This document shows, piece by piece, positions 33,586-42,814 of a stretch of 64,000 bases of DNA. Every line of letters starts with the position of its first letter. The stretch's first letter is position 1. The stretch spans positions 1,240,001 through 1,304,000 of the forward strand of contig NZ_CP035291.1 in assembly GCF_006094395.1 (NCBI RefSeq), written 5' to 3'. The notes beneath the pieces were generated by a model. It saw only the letters and a list, made by a program, of their open reading frames with translations, was not told the origin of the DNA and made no database searches. A program made the translations under genes and the position numbers. Origin of the DNA: Staphylococcus haemolyticus (GTDB lineage Bacteria > Bacillota > Bacilli > Staphylococcales > Staphylococcaceae).

Positions 33586-34272
33586 ATGATTGGAATTATA
33601 GGAGCTATGGAAGAAGAAGTAGCTATACTAAAAGACAAATTAACAGATATGAATGAAATTTCTGTTGCACATGTAAAGTTTTATAGAGGGAAATTAAATT
33701 CAAAAGAAGTAGTGTTAACTCAAAGTGGTATTGGCAAAGTAAATGCTGCTATTTCAACTACGTTATTAATTGAAAAATTCAATCCAAAACTAATCATCAA
33801 CACTGGATCTGCCGGTGCATTAGATGAGAGTTTATCTGTTGGAGATATGTTAATTAGTAATGATGTTGTTTATCATGATGTTGATGCAACAGCATTTGGC
33901 TATAAACTGGGTCAAATACCTCAAATGCCTTTAGAATTTAAGTCGGATCAAGAATTACTTAAATCGGTAGAAACAGTAATTAATAAAAAAAATTATAATG
34001 CTAAAATTGGCCAAATTGTTAGCGGTGATAGCTTTATTGGTAGTGTTGATCAGCGACTAACAATTAAACGACAGTTTCCTGAGGCTATGGCTGTTGAAAT
34101 GGAGGCAACTGCAATTGCACAAACTTGCCATCAATTTCATGTTCCTTTTATAGTTACACGTGCAGTCTCAGATCTAGCTAATGGCAAAGCAGACATATCT
34201 TTTGAAGAGTTCCTTGGTGAAGCCGCAAAATCTTCAAGTTCAATTGTTGAATCATTAATCAAAGTTTTATAA
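33586..34272 (+). CDS. mtnN: 5'-methylthioadenosine/S-adenosylhomocysteine nucleosidase
   Basis: Cleaves adenine from MTA and S-adenosylhomocysteine, feeding methionine salvage and the LuxS step. The 228-residue protein starts [15 protein letters not shown], has [13 protein letters not shown] (about 45-57), [15 protein letters not shown] and [13 protein letters not shown] (about 169-181), with the substrate-binding Met-Glu, and catalytic Asp in AVSDLANG. The adenine it releases could be re-used by Apt. The promoter is probably in 33520-33552 (TATGATAAAAT pattern). Starts the yqe operon region, 23 bp before yqeG. Confidence 0.95.
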   Translation: MIGIIGAMEEEVAILKDKLTDMNEISVAHVKFYRGKLNSKEVVLTQSGIGKVNAAISTTLLIEKFNPKLIINTGSAGALDESLSVGDMLISNDVVYHDVDATAFGYKLGQIPQMPLEFKSDQELLKSVETVINKKNYNAKIGQIVSGDSFIGSVDQRLTIKRQFPEAMAVEMEATAIAQTCHQFHVPFIVTRAVSDLANGKADISFEEFLGEAAKSSSSIVESLIKVL

Positions 34273-34295
34273 ATAATAATAAAGGTGATAAATAA

Positions 34296-34823
34296 ATGGG
34301 ATTAATAAAAAAATTTTTTATGCCAAACGATTACGTTAAGTCTGTATTTCAAATCGACATTGAAAAGTTGGCTGAGGCTGGATTTAAAGGCATTATCACA
34401 GATTTAGATAATACTTTAGTGGGTTGGGATGTTAAATCTCCTACTATAGAGATACAGCAATGGTTTAAAAGAGCAAATGAGTTAGGTATCACAATTACAA
34501 TTGTATCTAACAACAATGAAGATAGAGTGTCTAGTTTTTCTAAAGATCTAGATGTGGATTTTATTTTCAAAGCAAGAAAACCTGTGGGCAAAGCATTTAA
34601 AAAAGCTATTAAACATATGAATATTAAACCAGAAGAAACGATTGTCATTGGAGACCAAATGTTAACTGATGTATTTGGAGGCAATCGAAATGGTTTATAT
34701 ACAATTATGGTGGTTCCTGTTAAACGTACAGATGGTTTTATTACAAAGTTCAACCGTATTATTGAACGTCGCTTATTAAATTACTTTAAAAATAAAGGCT
34801 ATATCACATGGGAGGAAAATTGA
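34296..34823 (+). CDS. yqeG: YqeG family HAD phosphatase
   Basis: HAD class IIIA phosphatase of 175 residues. The nucleophile motif is ITDLDNTLVGWD (about 32-43), motif II is IVSNN (about 67-71), and the last acidic motif VIGDQMLTDVFGGNRNG (about 116-132) is present. A plant relative dephosphorylates phosphatidylglycerophosphate, so a lipid role is possible here, but substrate is not shown by sequence. It is followed immediately by yqeH and opens a conserved operon for ribosome assembly and NAD synthesis. Confidence 0.9.
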   Translation: MGLIKKFFMPNDYVKSVFQIDIEKLAEAGFKGIITDLDNTLVGWDVKSPTIEIQQWFKRANELGITITIVSNNNEDRVSSFSKDLDVDFIFKARKPVGKAFKKAIKHMNIKPEETIVIGDQMLTDVFGGNRNGLYTIMVVPVKRTDGFITKFNRIIERRLLNYFKNKGYITWEEN

Positions 34824-35924
34824 TTGGATGACACATTAAAATGTATTGGCTGTGGCGCGCCACTTCAGTCCGAAGATAAAAGTGCACCTGGTTATGTTCC
34901 TGAACATAACCTTTTTAGAGAGGATGTTATTTGCCAACGTTGTTTTAGATTGAAAAATTACAATGAAATTCAAGATGTTGGAATGGATAGTGAAGATTTT
35001 TTAAATTTATTAAATGAACTGTCTGACCGAAAAGGCATTATTGTTAATGTAGTTGACATATTTGACTTTGAAGGAACATTTATTAATGCTTTAAAACGGA
35101 TAGTTGGTAACAAGAAGATTATTTTAGCAGCTAATAAACTGGATCTTCTACCTAAACAGATTAATAAACGACGAGTAAAAGATTGGCTTAAGAAAACTGC
35201 TAGAAAATATGGCTTAGATGCTGACGATGTTATATTAATATCTGCTCAAAAAGGTTGGGGAATCGATGATCTTCTAACATCAATTGAACAAAATCGAAAT
35301 AAACAAGATGTTTATATAGTCGGCACAACGAATGTAGGTAAATCTACACTTATAAATAAATTGATTGAACAAAGTGTAGGAGAGAAAGATGTAGTTACGA
35401 CATCACGATTTCCTGGTACTACATTAGACTTAATTGACATACCTTTAGATGAAAAAACGTTTATGTATGATACTCCTGGTATTATTCAATCTCATCAAAT
35501 GACACACTATGTTTCTGAGAAAGAGCTAAAAACAATCGTACCTAAAAATGAAATAAAACAAAGAGTTTTTCAACTTAATGAAGGACAAACGTTATTCTTT
35601 GGTGGACTGTCTAGAATTGATTATGTTTCAGGTGGAAAAAGACCGTTAGTTTGTTATTTTTCAAATGATTTGAATATTCACCGTACCAAAACAGAAAAAG
35701 CTAATGATTTATGGCGAAATCAAATTGGAAATGTTTTAACACCACCAAATAATCCTGACCACTTCGATATGAGTGATACAAAAGCTGTACGTCTTGAAAC
35801 TGGTAAGGAAAAGAAAGACATAATGATATCAGGTCTAGGATTTATAACGATTGAAGCAGGTGCAAAAGTCATTGTACGCGTCCCTAAAAATGTTGATGTA
35901 ATCCTAAGAAATTCAATTATGTAA
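34824..35924 (+). CDS. yqeH: Ribosome biogenesis GTPase YqeH
   Basis: Circularly permuted GTPase for 30S assembly, 366 residues. An N-terminal four-cysteine zinc finger (CIGCGAP at 5-11, CQRCF at 37-41) is followed by the G4 motif NKLD (about 103) before the P-loop GTTNVGKSTLINK (about 166-178) and DTPG (about 216), the order that marks permutation. The start is TTG 34824, eight bases after GGAGG (34811-34815); an ATG at 34828 is out of frame. aroE follows 12 bp on. Confidence 0.94.
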   Translation: MDDTLKCIGCGAPLQSEDKSAPGYVPEHNLFREDVICQRCFRLKNYNEIQDVGMDSEDFLNLLNELSDRKGIIVNVVDIFDFEGTFINALKRIVGNKKIILAANKLDLLPKQINKRRVKDWLKKTARKYGLDADDVILISAQKGWGIDDLLTSIEQNRNKQDVYIVGTTNVGKSTLINKLIEQSVGEKDVVTTSRFPGTTLDLIDIPLDEKTFMYDTPGIIQSHQMTHYVSEKELKTIVPKNEIKQRVFQLNEGQTLFFGGLSRIDYVSGGKRPLVCYFSNDLNIHRTKTEKANDLWRNQIGNVLTPPNNPDHFDMSDTKAVRLETGKEKKDIMISGLGFITIEAGAKVIVRVPKNVDVILRNSIM

Positions 35925-35936
35925 GGTGGGTTATTT

Positions 35937-36743
35937 ATGAAGTATGCAGTAATAGGTGATCCCGTTTCACATTCATTATCACCAGTCATGCATCAAGTTA
36001 ATTTTAAATCATTAAATATGGAAGACACATACGAAGCGTTGCATATTCCCACACAAGATTTCCATGATATTAGACACATTATTGAAGATAACCATATTAA
36101 CGGATTCAATGTTACGATTCCGCATAAGGAAAGAATTATTCCTTATCTGGATGAAATTAATGACCAAGCAAAAGCTGTTGGAGCCGTTAATACTGTGAAA
36201 ATTATTAACAATAAATGGATAGGTTATAATACAGATGGTATTGGTTATGTGATGGGCTTGAAACAAGTTTATCCCGATTTAGAAAATGCTTATGTTTTAA
36301 TCCTTGGTGCTGGTGGTGCTAGTAAGGGAATTGCAAATGAACTCAGTAAAATTGTACAACCAAAATTAACAATCGCTAACAGAACAATGAGTAGATTTGA
36401 GACATGGGATATGGATATTAATGCAATTTCATTAGAACAATCAGAACAATATTTAGATGAATTTGATATTATAATCAATACGACATCTGCTGGATTAAAT
36501 AATAACGATGATATTGTTATTAGCTTAGATAATTTATCATCAAGTACACTCGTTAGTGATATTATTTATATTCCATATAAGACTAAATTTTTAAAAGAAG
36601 CAGAATTCAAAGGCAATACGGTTTATAATGGCCTGGATATGTTTATAAACCAAGGCGCTGAAAGTTTTAAAATTTGGACCGGCAAACAGCCTAATATACT
36701 AGAAATGAAATATGCAGTACTAAACAAATTAAAAGGAGTTTAA
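35937..36743 (+). CDS. aroE: Shikimate dehydrogenase
   Basis: NADPH-dependent reduction of 3-dehydroshikimate to shikimate in aromatic amino acid synthesis. The 268-residue protein has the substrate segment [14 protein letters not shown] (about 7-20), [10 protein letters not shown] with the catalytic Lys (about 59-68), and the nucleotide loop [11 protein letters not shown] (about 123-133). It sits inside the yqe ribosome operon, one base before yhbY; this placement is conserved in Bacillales and does not imply a shared task. Confidence 0.95.
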   Translation: MKYAVIGDPVSHSLSPVMHQVNFKSLNMEDTYEALHIPTQDFHDIRHIIEDNHINGFNVTIPHKERIIPYLDEINDQAKAVGAVNTVKIINNKWIGYNTDGIGYVMGLKQVYPDLENAYVLILGAGGASKGIANELSKIVQPKLTIANRTMSRFETWDMDINAISLEQSEQYLDEFDIIINTTSAGLNNNDDIVISLDNLSSSTLVSDIIYIPYKTKFLKEAEFKGNTVYNGLDMFINQGAESFKIWTGKQPNILEMKYAVLNKLKGV

Positions 36744-36744
36744 T

Positions 36745-37035
36745 ATGTTAACTGGAAAACAAAAAAGATATTTAAGAAGTTTAGCTCACAATATAGATCC
36801 TATTTTTCAAATTGGTAAAGCAGGCATTAATGACAATATGATTGCTCAGATTGATGATACACTTGAAAATCGCGAGTTAATTAAAATACATGTGTTACAA
36901 AATAACTTTGATGATAAAAATGAATTAGCGTCAACACTAAGTGATGCAACTAAAAGTGAAGTTGTTCAGGTGATTGGTTCGATGATTGTCATTTATAGAG
37001 AATCAGTTGATAATAAAGAAATCACATTACCATAA
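36745..37035 (+). CDS. yhbY: Ribosome assembly RNA-binding protein YhbY (YqeI), CRM domain
   Basis: A 96-residue CRM-domain protein that binds pre-50S particles. The CRM signature GKAGIN (about 30-35) with the loop between helix and strand is present, preceded by LRSLAHNIDPIFQI. It is separated by one base from aroE and its stop codon directly abuts the nadD start, so the three are one translation-coupled set. Confidence 0.93.
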   Translation: MLTGKQKRYLRSLAHNIDPIFQIGKAGINDNMIAQIDDTLENRELIKIHVLQNNFDDKNELASTLSDATKSEVVQVIGSMIVIYRESVDNKEITLP

Positions 37036-37614
37036 ATGATGAATAAAAAAGCAATAGTGCTTTATGGTGGTCAATTCAACCCAATTCACACTGCACACTT
37101 GTTAGTTGCAAATGAAGTCTATCATCAACTTAAACCTGACAAATTTTATTTTTTACCAAGTTATATGGCACCTTTGAAAACGCATGATGACTATTTAGAT
37201 GCTAAATATCGAATCAAAATGATTCAACTTGCAATTGAAGAATTAGGTTTTGGTGAAATATGTCAAATTGAACTTGAGAGAAAAGGTCAAAGTTACACTT
37301 ATGAAACGCTAAAAGATATCGTTAATAATGAAAAAGATGCGGATATCTATTTCATTATTGGAACAGATCAGTACAAACAATTAGATAAATGGTATAAAAT
37401 TGAAAAGTTAAAACAACTAATTACGTTTGTAATTGTGAACAGAGATGTTAATTATCAAGAGGTCGACGAGTCAATGATATCGGTTAATATACCGCGAATG
37501 GATATTAGTTCATCATTGATTCGAAATCGTGTAAAAAATAAACAACCAATAAATATCTTGGTTCCTCGTAGTATTCACGACTATATAAGAGAGGAAGGAT
37601 TTTATGAAAATTGA
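37036..37614 (+). CDS. nadD: Nicotinate-nucleotide adenylyltransferase
   Basis: Makes deamido-NAD from nicotinate mononucleotide and ATP. The 192-residue nucleotidyltransferase shows [17 protein letters not shown] (about 9-25), carrying the (H/T)XXH-type ATP motif as HTAH, and the C-terminal ISSSLIRNR (about 158-166). The start ATG follows the yhbY stop without a gap; a second ATG is the next codon. The end overlaps yqeK by 11 bases. Confidence 0.95.
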   Translation: MMNKKAIVLYGGQFNPIHTAHLLVANEVYHQLKPDKFYFLPSYMAPLKTHDDYLDAKYRIKMIQLAIEELGFGEICQIELERKGQSYTYETLKDIVNNEKDADIYFIIGTDQYKQLDKWYKIEKLKQLITFVIVNRDVNYQEVDESMISVNIPRMDISSSLIRNRVKNKQPINILVPRSIHDYIREEGFYEN

Positions 37615-38188
37615 TAAAGCGATTGAACTTGTTAAAGATAAACTACCGGAGAAACGTTTTAAGCACTCATTGAGAGTAGCTGAAACCGCAGTAAAACTTG
37701 CAGAAATTTATGATGGTGATAAAGATAAAGCTAATTTAGCTGGTGTATTACATGATTATTGTAAGTATGATGACCTAAGCACAATGTACCAAATTGTAAG
37801 ACAACACGATTTAGATAGTGAATTATTAAGTTATGGTGGAGAAATCTTACACGGACCAGTCTGTGCTGCTATCATGCAATCAGAATTTGGTATTGAAGAC
37901 GAGGAAGTGCTTCTTGCAATCAAGAATCACACAACTGGTCGAAAAGAAATGACTAAAACTGAAAAACTTGTATTCATTGCTGATTATATTGAACCAGGGA
38001 GAAAAACCCCAGGAGTTGAAGAAATAAGAGATATGGCATACAATCAAGGTAGCTTAGATAAAACGATTTATGAAATTTCTAAGCGAACGGTACTTTTCTT
38101 AATCAGTAAGGATATTACAGTTTATGGCACAACGATTTCATGTTTAAACTATTATAATTATAGTGATCAAAGAATAAAGGATGATTAA
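37604..38188 (+). CDS. yqeK: HD-domain Ap4A hydrolase YqeK
   Basis: A 194-residue HD-family phosphohydrolase. YqeK proteins of Gram-positive bacteria split Ap4A symmetrically to two ADP. Metal ligands are seen in KHSLRVAE (about 20-27), LHDYCKYDD (about 48-56), ILHGP (about 84) and [11 protein letters not shown] (about 124-134). Its start lies inside nadD's end behind GAGGAAGG, and rsfS begins at the base after its stop. Ap4A is a by-product of synthetases, which fits the translation context, though that link is inference. Confidence 0.93.
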   Translation: MKIDKAIELVKDKLPEKRFKHSLRVAETAVKLAEIYDGDKDKANLAGVLHDYCKYDDLSTMYQIVRQHDLDSELLSYGGEILHGPVCAAIMQSEFGIEDEEVLLAIKNHTTGRKEMTKTEKLVFIADYIEPGRKTPGVEEIRDMAYNQGSLDKTIYEISKRTVLFLISKDITVYGTTISCLNYYNYSDQRIKDD

Positions 38189-38542
38189 ATGAATTCAGAA
38201 GAATTATTAAATATTGCTGTCGATGCGACAGAAAACAAAAAAGCAGAAGATATTGTTTCTCTAAATATGAAAGGCATCAGTGATATGACTGATTATTTTG
38301 TGGTTTGTCACGGTAATAATGAACGTCAAGTTCAATCAATTGCTAGAGCAGTTAAAGAAGCTGCACATGAACAAGCTATTGATGTTAAACGTATGGAAGG
38401 GTATCAAAGTGCCAGATGGGTTTTAATTGATTTGGCAGATGTAGTTATCCATGTCTTCCATAAAGACGAACGCAATTATTATAATATTGAGAAGCTATAT
38501 CAAGATGCACCAATAGAATCATATGGTCAGGTTGCTTACTAA
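38189..38542 (+). CDS. rsfS: Ribosome silencing factor RsfS
   Basis: A 117-residue RsfS/YbeB/Iojap protein that binds L14 (uL14) and blocks subunit joining under starvation. Recognisable parts are DIVSLNMKGISDMTDYFVVCHG (in outline, about 21-42), ERQVQSIA (about 46-53) and WVLIDLADVVIHVFH (about 77-91). It directly follows yqeK and is directly followed by the methyltransferase gene, both without spacing. Confidence 0.95.
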   Translation: MNSEELLNIAVDATENKKAEDIVSLNMKGISDMTDYFVVCHGNNERQVQSIARAVKEAAHEQAIDVKRMEGYQSARWVLIDLADVVIHVFHKDERNYYNIEKLYQDAPIESYGQVAY

Positions 38543-39268
38543 ATGACCCAATATGTTGGAATGAGTCAAGTATATGATCAACTAACACAAGACCAACCTT
38601 ATGATAAGTGGTTTGAGATAGTACAACATTATTCTCAAAATTTCAATCATAAGCCTAATATTCTTGATCTTGGTTGTGGGACAGGCAGTTTAACTGCTCA
38701 ACTTAATACTATTGGTTCGGTTACAGGAATGGATTTAAGTTCTGATATGCTGGCCATTGCTGCAAACAAATCTAATCAAGTATCATGGTTAGAGGGAGAT
38801 ATGACCGATTTTTCATTTAATAATGAATTTGATGTAATAACAATATTTTGTGATTCACTGAATTATTTACCTGATATAGAAGATGTAAATAAAACATTTA
38901 TAAATGTTTTCAATCATTTATCAGAAAATGGCGTTTTTATATTTGATGTTCACACTATTTATAAGATGAGTACGTTGTTTCATAATCAATGTTATATTGA
39001 TGAAAATGAGTCAACCTTTTTAGCATGGGAAGCCATTCAAGGTGATGAACCTTTTAGTGTTTATCACGAAATGAGTTTCTTTATTGAAGACAATAATGGT
39101 ACTTATCAACGTTTTAATGAATCTCACTATCAAAGAACCTTTGAAAAAGAAACTTATATAAACATGTTAAATCAAATAGGTTTTAAAAACATCGAAACAT
39201 TTATTGACTTTAACCGAAATAATCACGATGATCATGGTGAGCGCCTGTTCTTCGTAGCTTTTAAATAA
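38543..39268 (+). CDS. yqeM: Class I SAM-dependent methyltransferase, YqeM-like
   Basis: A 241-residue methyltransferase with SAM motif I ILDLGCGTGSLTAQL (about 39-53), VTGMDLSSDML (about 58-68) and the motif near ITIFCDSLNYLPD (about 99-111). It is the last gene of the operon, always next to rsfS and before comEA in Firmicutes. The substrate is unknown to me; ribosome or small-molecule methylation are both possible. Eight bases after its stop a strong hairpin begins. Confidence 0.88.
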   Translation: MTQYVGMSQVYDQLTQDQPYDKWFEIVQHYSQNFNHKPNILDLGCGTGSLTAQLNTIGSVTGMDLSSDMLAIAANKSNQVSWLEGDMTDFSFNNEFDVITIFCDSLNYLPDIEDVNKTFINVFNHLSENGVFIFDVHTIYKMSTLFHNQCYIDENESTFLAWEAIQGDEPFSVYHEMSFFIEDNNGTYQRFNESHYQRTFEKETYINMLNQIGFKNIETFIDFNRNNHDDHGERLFFVAFK

Positions 39269-39275
39269 ATAAAGT

Positions 39276-39324
39276 AAACTCATCTCCTTGCACGTTTATA
39301 CATATAAGGAGATGAGTTTTTTGT
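39276..39324 (+). terminator. Hairpin terminator that includes the comEA ribosome binding site
   Basis: AAACTCATCTCCTT (39276-39289) and AAGGAGATGAGTTT (39306-39319) are exact 14-base complements around a 16-base loop, followed by TTTTTT-G. The right arm contains the comEA site AAGGAG, and the T-run runs into the TTG start (39321). It should terminate the yqeG-yqeM transcript and, in RNA that reads through, hide the comEA start. Confidence 0.88.
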
Positions 39325-40025
39325 TTAAAGATAAAAAAGAGTTATTATATGCTATTAAGCAATGGAAATTTCAATTGAGTATCATTATATTAGTGATTAT
39401 ATCTATAGCTTTATTTCTAATTTATTCGAAATCAGATGAAGAAACAAATGATACTAAACCTATTGTTACATCTCATGTAAACTCTAATCAAAAAGGAAAA
39501 AATCATGATGTGTTGAAAAATGATGATAAAACTAATAATAAGATAGAATCTAATACAATTCAAAACGGAGACGAAATAGTTTTTGTAGATATTAAAGGTG
39601 CAGTAGAACACCCTAATGTTTATAAAATGAAAAGTTCAGATCGAATAAAAGATGTATTAGATAAAGCTAAATTGCTTACTGACGCGGATTTGAGTCAAGT
39701 CAATTTATCTGAAAAGTTAACAGATCAAAAATTGATATATATTCCCTTTGCTAATGAAAATAAAAATCCCATTACCCAAAATGACGCTAATAATAAAAGT
39801 GGCCATAGTAAATCTTTAAATTCATCATCTACTAATAAGGTGAATATAAATACTGCAAGCGAAGCAGAATTATTAAAAATCCCGGGTGTTGGTCCTGCTA
39901 AAGTAAGAGAAATTATTGATTACAGACAAAAAAATAATACGTTTCATTCAATTGAAGATTTGAAAAATATTAAAGGCATTGGTGATAAAACTTTTGAAAG
40001 AATTAAGGAATATATAACAACTTAA
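39321..40025 (+). CDS. comEA: Competence DNA receptor ComEA
   Basis: Membrane-anchored protein that binds incoming DNA. The 234-residue product has one N-terminal membrane helix (about residues 17-35), a polar Asn/Lys-rich linker, a SLBB-like domain (about 90-150, VFVDIKGAVEHPNVYKM) and a C-terminal double helix-hairpin-helix (NINTASEAELLKIPGVGPAKVREI, in parts; then IKGIGDKTFERI). I favour TTG 39321, six bases after AAGGAGATGA; ATG 39312 is in frame but touches that site. The site is inside a hairpin, so expression is expected to be low unless the hairpin is opened. Confidence 0.92.
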   Translation: MFKDKKELLYAIKQWKFQLSIIILVIISIALFLIYSKSDEETNDTKPIVTSHVNSNQKGKNHDVLKNDDKTNNKIESNTIQNGDEIVFVDIKGAVEHPNVYKMKSSDRIKDVLDKAKLLTDADLSQVNLSEKLTDQKLIYIPFANENKNPITQNDANNKSGHSKSLNSSSTNKVNINTASEAELLKIPGVGPAKVREIIDYRQKNNTFHSIEDLKNIKGIGDKTFERIKEYITT

Positions 40026-40095
40026 TATTGATTATTGGCTTCTATTTAAGGATACTTTATAATATTTATAACAATTACGTATTGGAGTGAAGAAA

Positions 40096-40554
40096 ATGGA
40101 AAGATTGAAATGGGATGAATACTTTATGGCACAAAGTCATTTATTAGCTTTGCGCTCAACTTGTCAAAGATTGTCAGTAGGGGCAACAATCGTTAAAGAC
40201 AATAGAATTATTGCTGGCGGTTATAATGGGTCAGTAGCTGGAGAAGTTCATTGTATTGATGAAGGATGTTTAATTGAAGATGGCCACTGTATTAGAACCA
40301 TTCACGCCGAAATGAATGCTTTATTACAATGTGCTAAACAAGGTGTATCGACTGATGGAGCTACTATATACGTTACTCATTTCCCATGCCTTAATTGCAC
40401 AAAATCTATTATTCAGGCTGGTATTAAACAAATATACTATGCTGAAGACTATCACAATCATAAATACGCACTAGAACTTTTAGATCAAGCGGGTATTGAT
40501 TATAAAAAAATACCTTTTTCAGCACAAAATGTAGCTCGATATTTGACTAACTAA
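40096..40554 (+). CDS. comEB: ComE operon protein 2, dCMP deaminase family
   Basis: A 152-residue zinc deaminase of the dCMP/cytidine deaminase fold. Zinc ligands are HAEMNAL (about residues 71-77) and PCLNC (about 99-103). In B. subtilis comEB lies in the late competence operon but is not needed for DNA uptake. I use ATG 40096 after TTGGAGTGA; GTG 40087 falls on that site. The stop comes four bases before comEC. Confidence 0.93.
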   Translation: MERLKWDEYFMAQSHLLALRSTCQRLSVGATIVKDNRIIAGGYNGSVAGEVHCIDEGCLIEDGHCIRTIHAEMNALLQCAKQGVSTDGATIYVTHFPCLNCTKSIIQAGIKQIYYAEDYHNHKYALELLDQAGIDYKKIPFSAQNVARYLTN

Positions 40555-40558
40555 ATAT

Positions 40559-42739
40559 ATGATATTTTATGCACTATCTTTTCTATCAGGTATTTTATGG
40601 ATACATATAAAATGGGTTGCCTTTCTTATTAATCTATTGTTAATTATTATCTCGCTACAAAAGAGATTAAAGTTACTACATATTTTCATTTTGATTATTT
40701 GTTTATTTTCCGGCTTAACTTTAGAACACTTTCATAATGAATATAATTTAAATAAAGACAAATTTCTTAAGTCAAATTCTAATATATCTACCGAAGTTCA
40801 ATTTGTTTCCAGGATAGAGAAACAAGAGAGACAACTAAAAGGTATATTTGAACTTAGGCATCAACCTTTCGTGTATTACCTCTATTCTAATAATCTAAAA
40901 GAAAAGGATCTAGAAAATAAATCTTGTGTTATTAAAGGCAAGGTAATTAGTGTTTTAAATCATACTCCTTATGTCTCTATAAGTAATGTAGACTTAAATT
41001 CGTGTCATATTACTAAAAGAAAAAATATAATTGAAAAACAAAGAGACTTTATTATTAAAAAATTAAACAATTCAAGTTTATCTCATCCTGAATATGTTAT
41101 CGCTTTAGTAACTGGAGATGTAAATGGAATCAATACTGATTTCATTGATAAAGTAAAAGATATCGGTATCTACCATTTATTAGCTGTTAGCGGATCACAT
41201 ATTGCAACCATTTCATTTCTCATTTATCAACCTCTTGTAAGATTAAACATTCCTAAAGTAATTATTAACGGTTTAATCATCTTATTTTTATCAATATTTG
41301 CATATTATACTGGATTTGCACCAAGTGCACTAAGAGCAATTTTAGCAACAACTACTGTTATACTTATTTCAAATAAAACAAAAATAGCTTCTATTGATAT
41401 ACTAGGTCTCATATTTTTAGTTATGATCATTTTCAATCCTGATTATCTATATGATATTGGTTTCCAATTTTCATTTATAATCTCATTTTTTATTATTCTT
41501 TCATTTCCTCTTATTAAAAAATTAACTTTCTTTAAAAATATTTTTGTACTTACATTTATCGCACAACTTTCTTCAACTATAATTTCAATCTATCATTTTA
41601 ACCAAATTCAATGGATAGGATTACTATCCAATCTCATTTTTGTTCCATTTTATAGTTTTATCATTTTTCCGTTATCCATATTTTTATTCTTTGCTTATCA
41701 TTTTGTAAGTGATATGACATTGATTAATTTAGTTTTTGACAAAATATATATAGTTCATAACAAACTTTTAGATTTATTTTTAACTTTTAAATATTATCAA
41801 ATTTTTATATCACCTAAATCAGCAGTAGAATTTTCTATTTTCGTATTATTGATAGTACTCATTTATATCTTTTTCTGTTATAAAAAATTGAAAATTTTAT
41901 TTTTATTCGTTATCGTGTTTATAGTTTTATGTGTTTTTAACGTTCGACCAAATGTTAGCACGATAACCTTCTTTGATGTTGGTCAAGGGGATAGTCTAAT
42001 CTTTCAAACAACGAAACAAGAAACTGTCATGGTTGATACCGGTGGTAAAGAGATTAAAATAGGTAATATTGATAATCATAATATTGCTAAGTATCATATA
42101 ATGCCAACATTAAAGCAAAAAAGAATCACAAAAATTGATCATCTAATTATTACTCATCCGCATGCCGATCACATTGGTGAATTACCATATATCGCCCAAC
42201 ACATCAGAATCAAGAAGTTATATATTAACTTATATAGCTATTCTGAAATAGAATTAATAAAAATAAAACGTTTATGTAAGATCAATAATATTGAATTAAT
42301 AGATGCTACAACGATACAATTTATTCAACTAAAAAATTCTAAAATTTCATTTTTACATGGAGATATTCCTAACAGTAATGATAAAAATGAACATAGCATC
42401 ATTTTACTTATTGAATATCAAAGATACAAAATGCTTTTAATGGGTGATGCAACTAAAAATAATGAATCAAAATTAATGAAAATATATCAATTACCAAAAA
42501 TTGATATACTGAAAGTTGGTCATCATGGAAGTAAGACTAGCAGTTCTGAATCATTTATTAACTTAATAAAGCCAACAATAAGTATCATTTCAAGTGGTAA
42601 AAACAATAAATATCACTTACCTAATCGAGAAACGTTACAAACGCTAAGATCTACAAATAGTTCAATCTTGAACACACAAGATGTTGGAGAAATAACGCTA
42701 GACTTAGATCATGATTTAGATATAAAATCCAAAAATTAG
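40559..42739 (+). CDS. comEC: DNA-uptake channel protein ComEC/Rec2
   Basis: Polytopic membrane protein proposed to carry single-stranded DNA into the cell and to degrade the other strand. The 726-residue product has N-terminal helices, a soluble OB-like section (about 60-160), the Competence channel domain (about 170-430: LLAVSGSHIATISFL, FAPSALRAIL) and a C-terminal metallo-beta-lactamase-like domain with DVGQGDSLIF (about 475) and THPHADHIGE (about 532-541). The zinc motif is complete and the frame is intact. The gene is AT-richer than its neighbours. There is no clear ribosome binding site; it follows comEB by four bases. Confidence 0.94.
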   Translation: MIFYALSFLSGILWIHIKWVAFLINLLLIIISLQKRLKLLHIFILIICLFSGLTLEHFHNEYNLNKDKFLKSNSNISTEVQFVSRIEKQERQLKGIFELRHQPFVYYLYSNNLKEKDLENKSCVIKGKVISVLNHTPYVSISNVDLNSCHITKRKNIIEKQRDFIIKKLNNSSLSHPEYVIALVTGDVNGINTDFIDKVKDIGIYHLLAVSGSHIATISFLIYQPLVRLNIPKVIINGLIILFLSIFAYYTGFAPSALRAILATTTVILISNKTKIASIDILGLIFLVMIIFNPDYLYDIGFQFSFIISFFIILSFPLIKKLTFFKNIFVLTFIAQLSSTIISIYHFNQIQWIGLLSNLIFVPFYSFIIFPLSIFLFFAYHFVSDMTLINLVFDKIYIVHNKLLDLFLTFKYYQIFISPKSAVEFSIFVLLIVLIYIFFCYKKLKILFLFVIVFIVLCVFNVRPNVSTITFFDVGQGDSLIFQTTKQETVMVDTGGKEIKIGNIDNHNIAKYHIMPTLKQKRITKIDHLIITHPHADHIGELPYIAQHIRIKKLYINLYSYSEIELIKIKRLCKINNIELIDATTIQFIQLKNSKISFLHGDIPNSNDKNEHSIILLIEYQRYKMLLMGDATKNNESKLMKIYQLPKIDILKVGHHGSKTSSSESFINLIKPTISIISSGKNNKYHLPNRETLQTLRSTNSSILNTQDVGEITLDLDHDLDIKSKN

Positions 42740-42769
42740 CTATTTATCTATAGAGGCTTTAAACAGACG

Positions 42770-42778
42770 TGGTATAAT
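42770..42778 (+). promoter_or_regulatory. Extended -10 promoter of holA
   Basis: TGGTATAAT (42770-42778) is a perfect TGnTATAAT. No good -35 lies 17 bases upstream, which is normal for this class. It lets holA be expressed apart from the com genes. Confidence 0.6.
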
Positions 42779-42814
42779 TAGAAATGTTTGATATTTGAAA
42801 GGGAGTTCACAATT

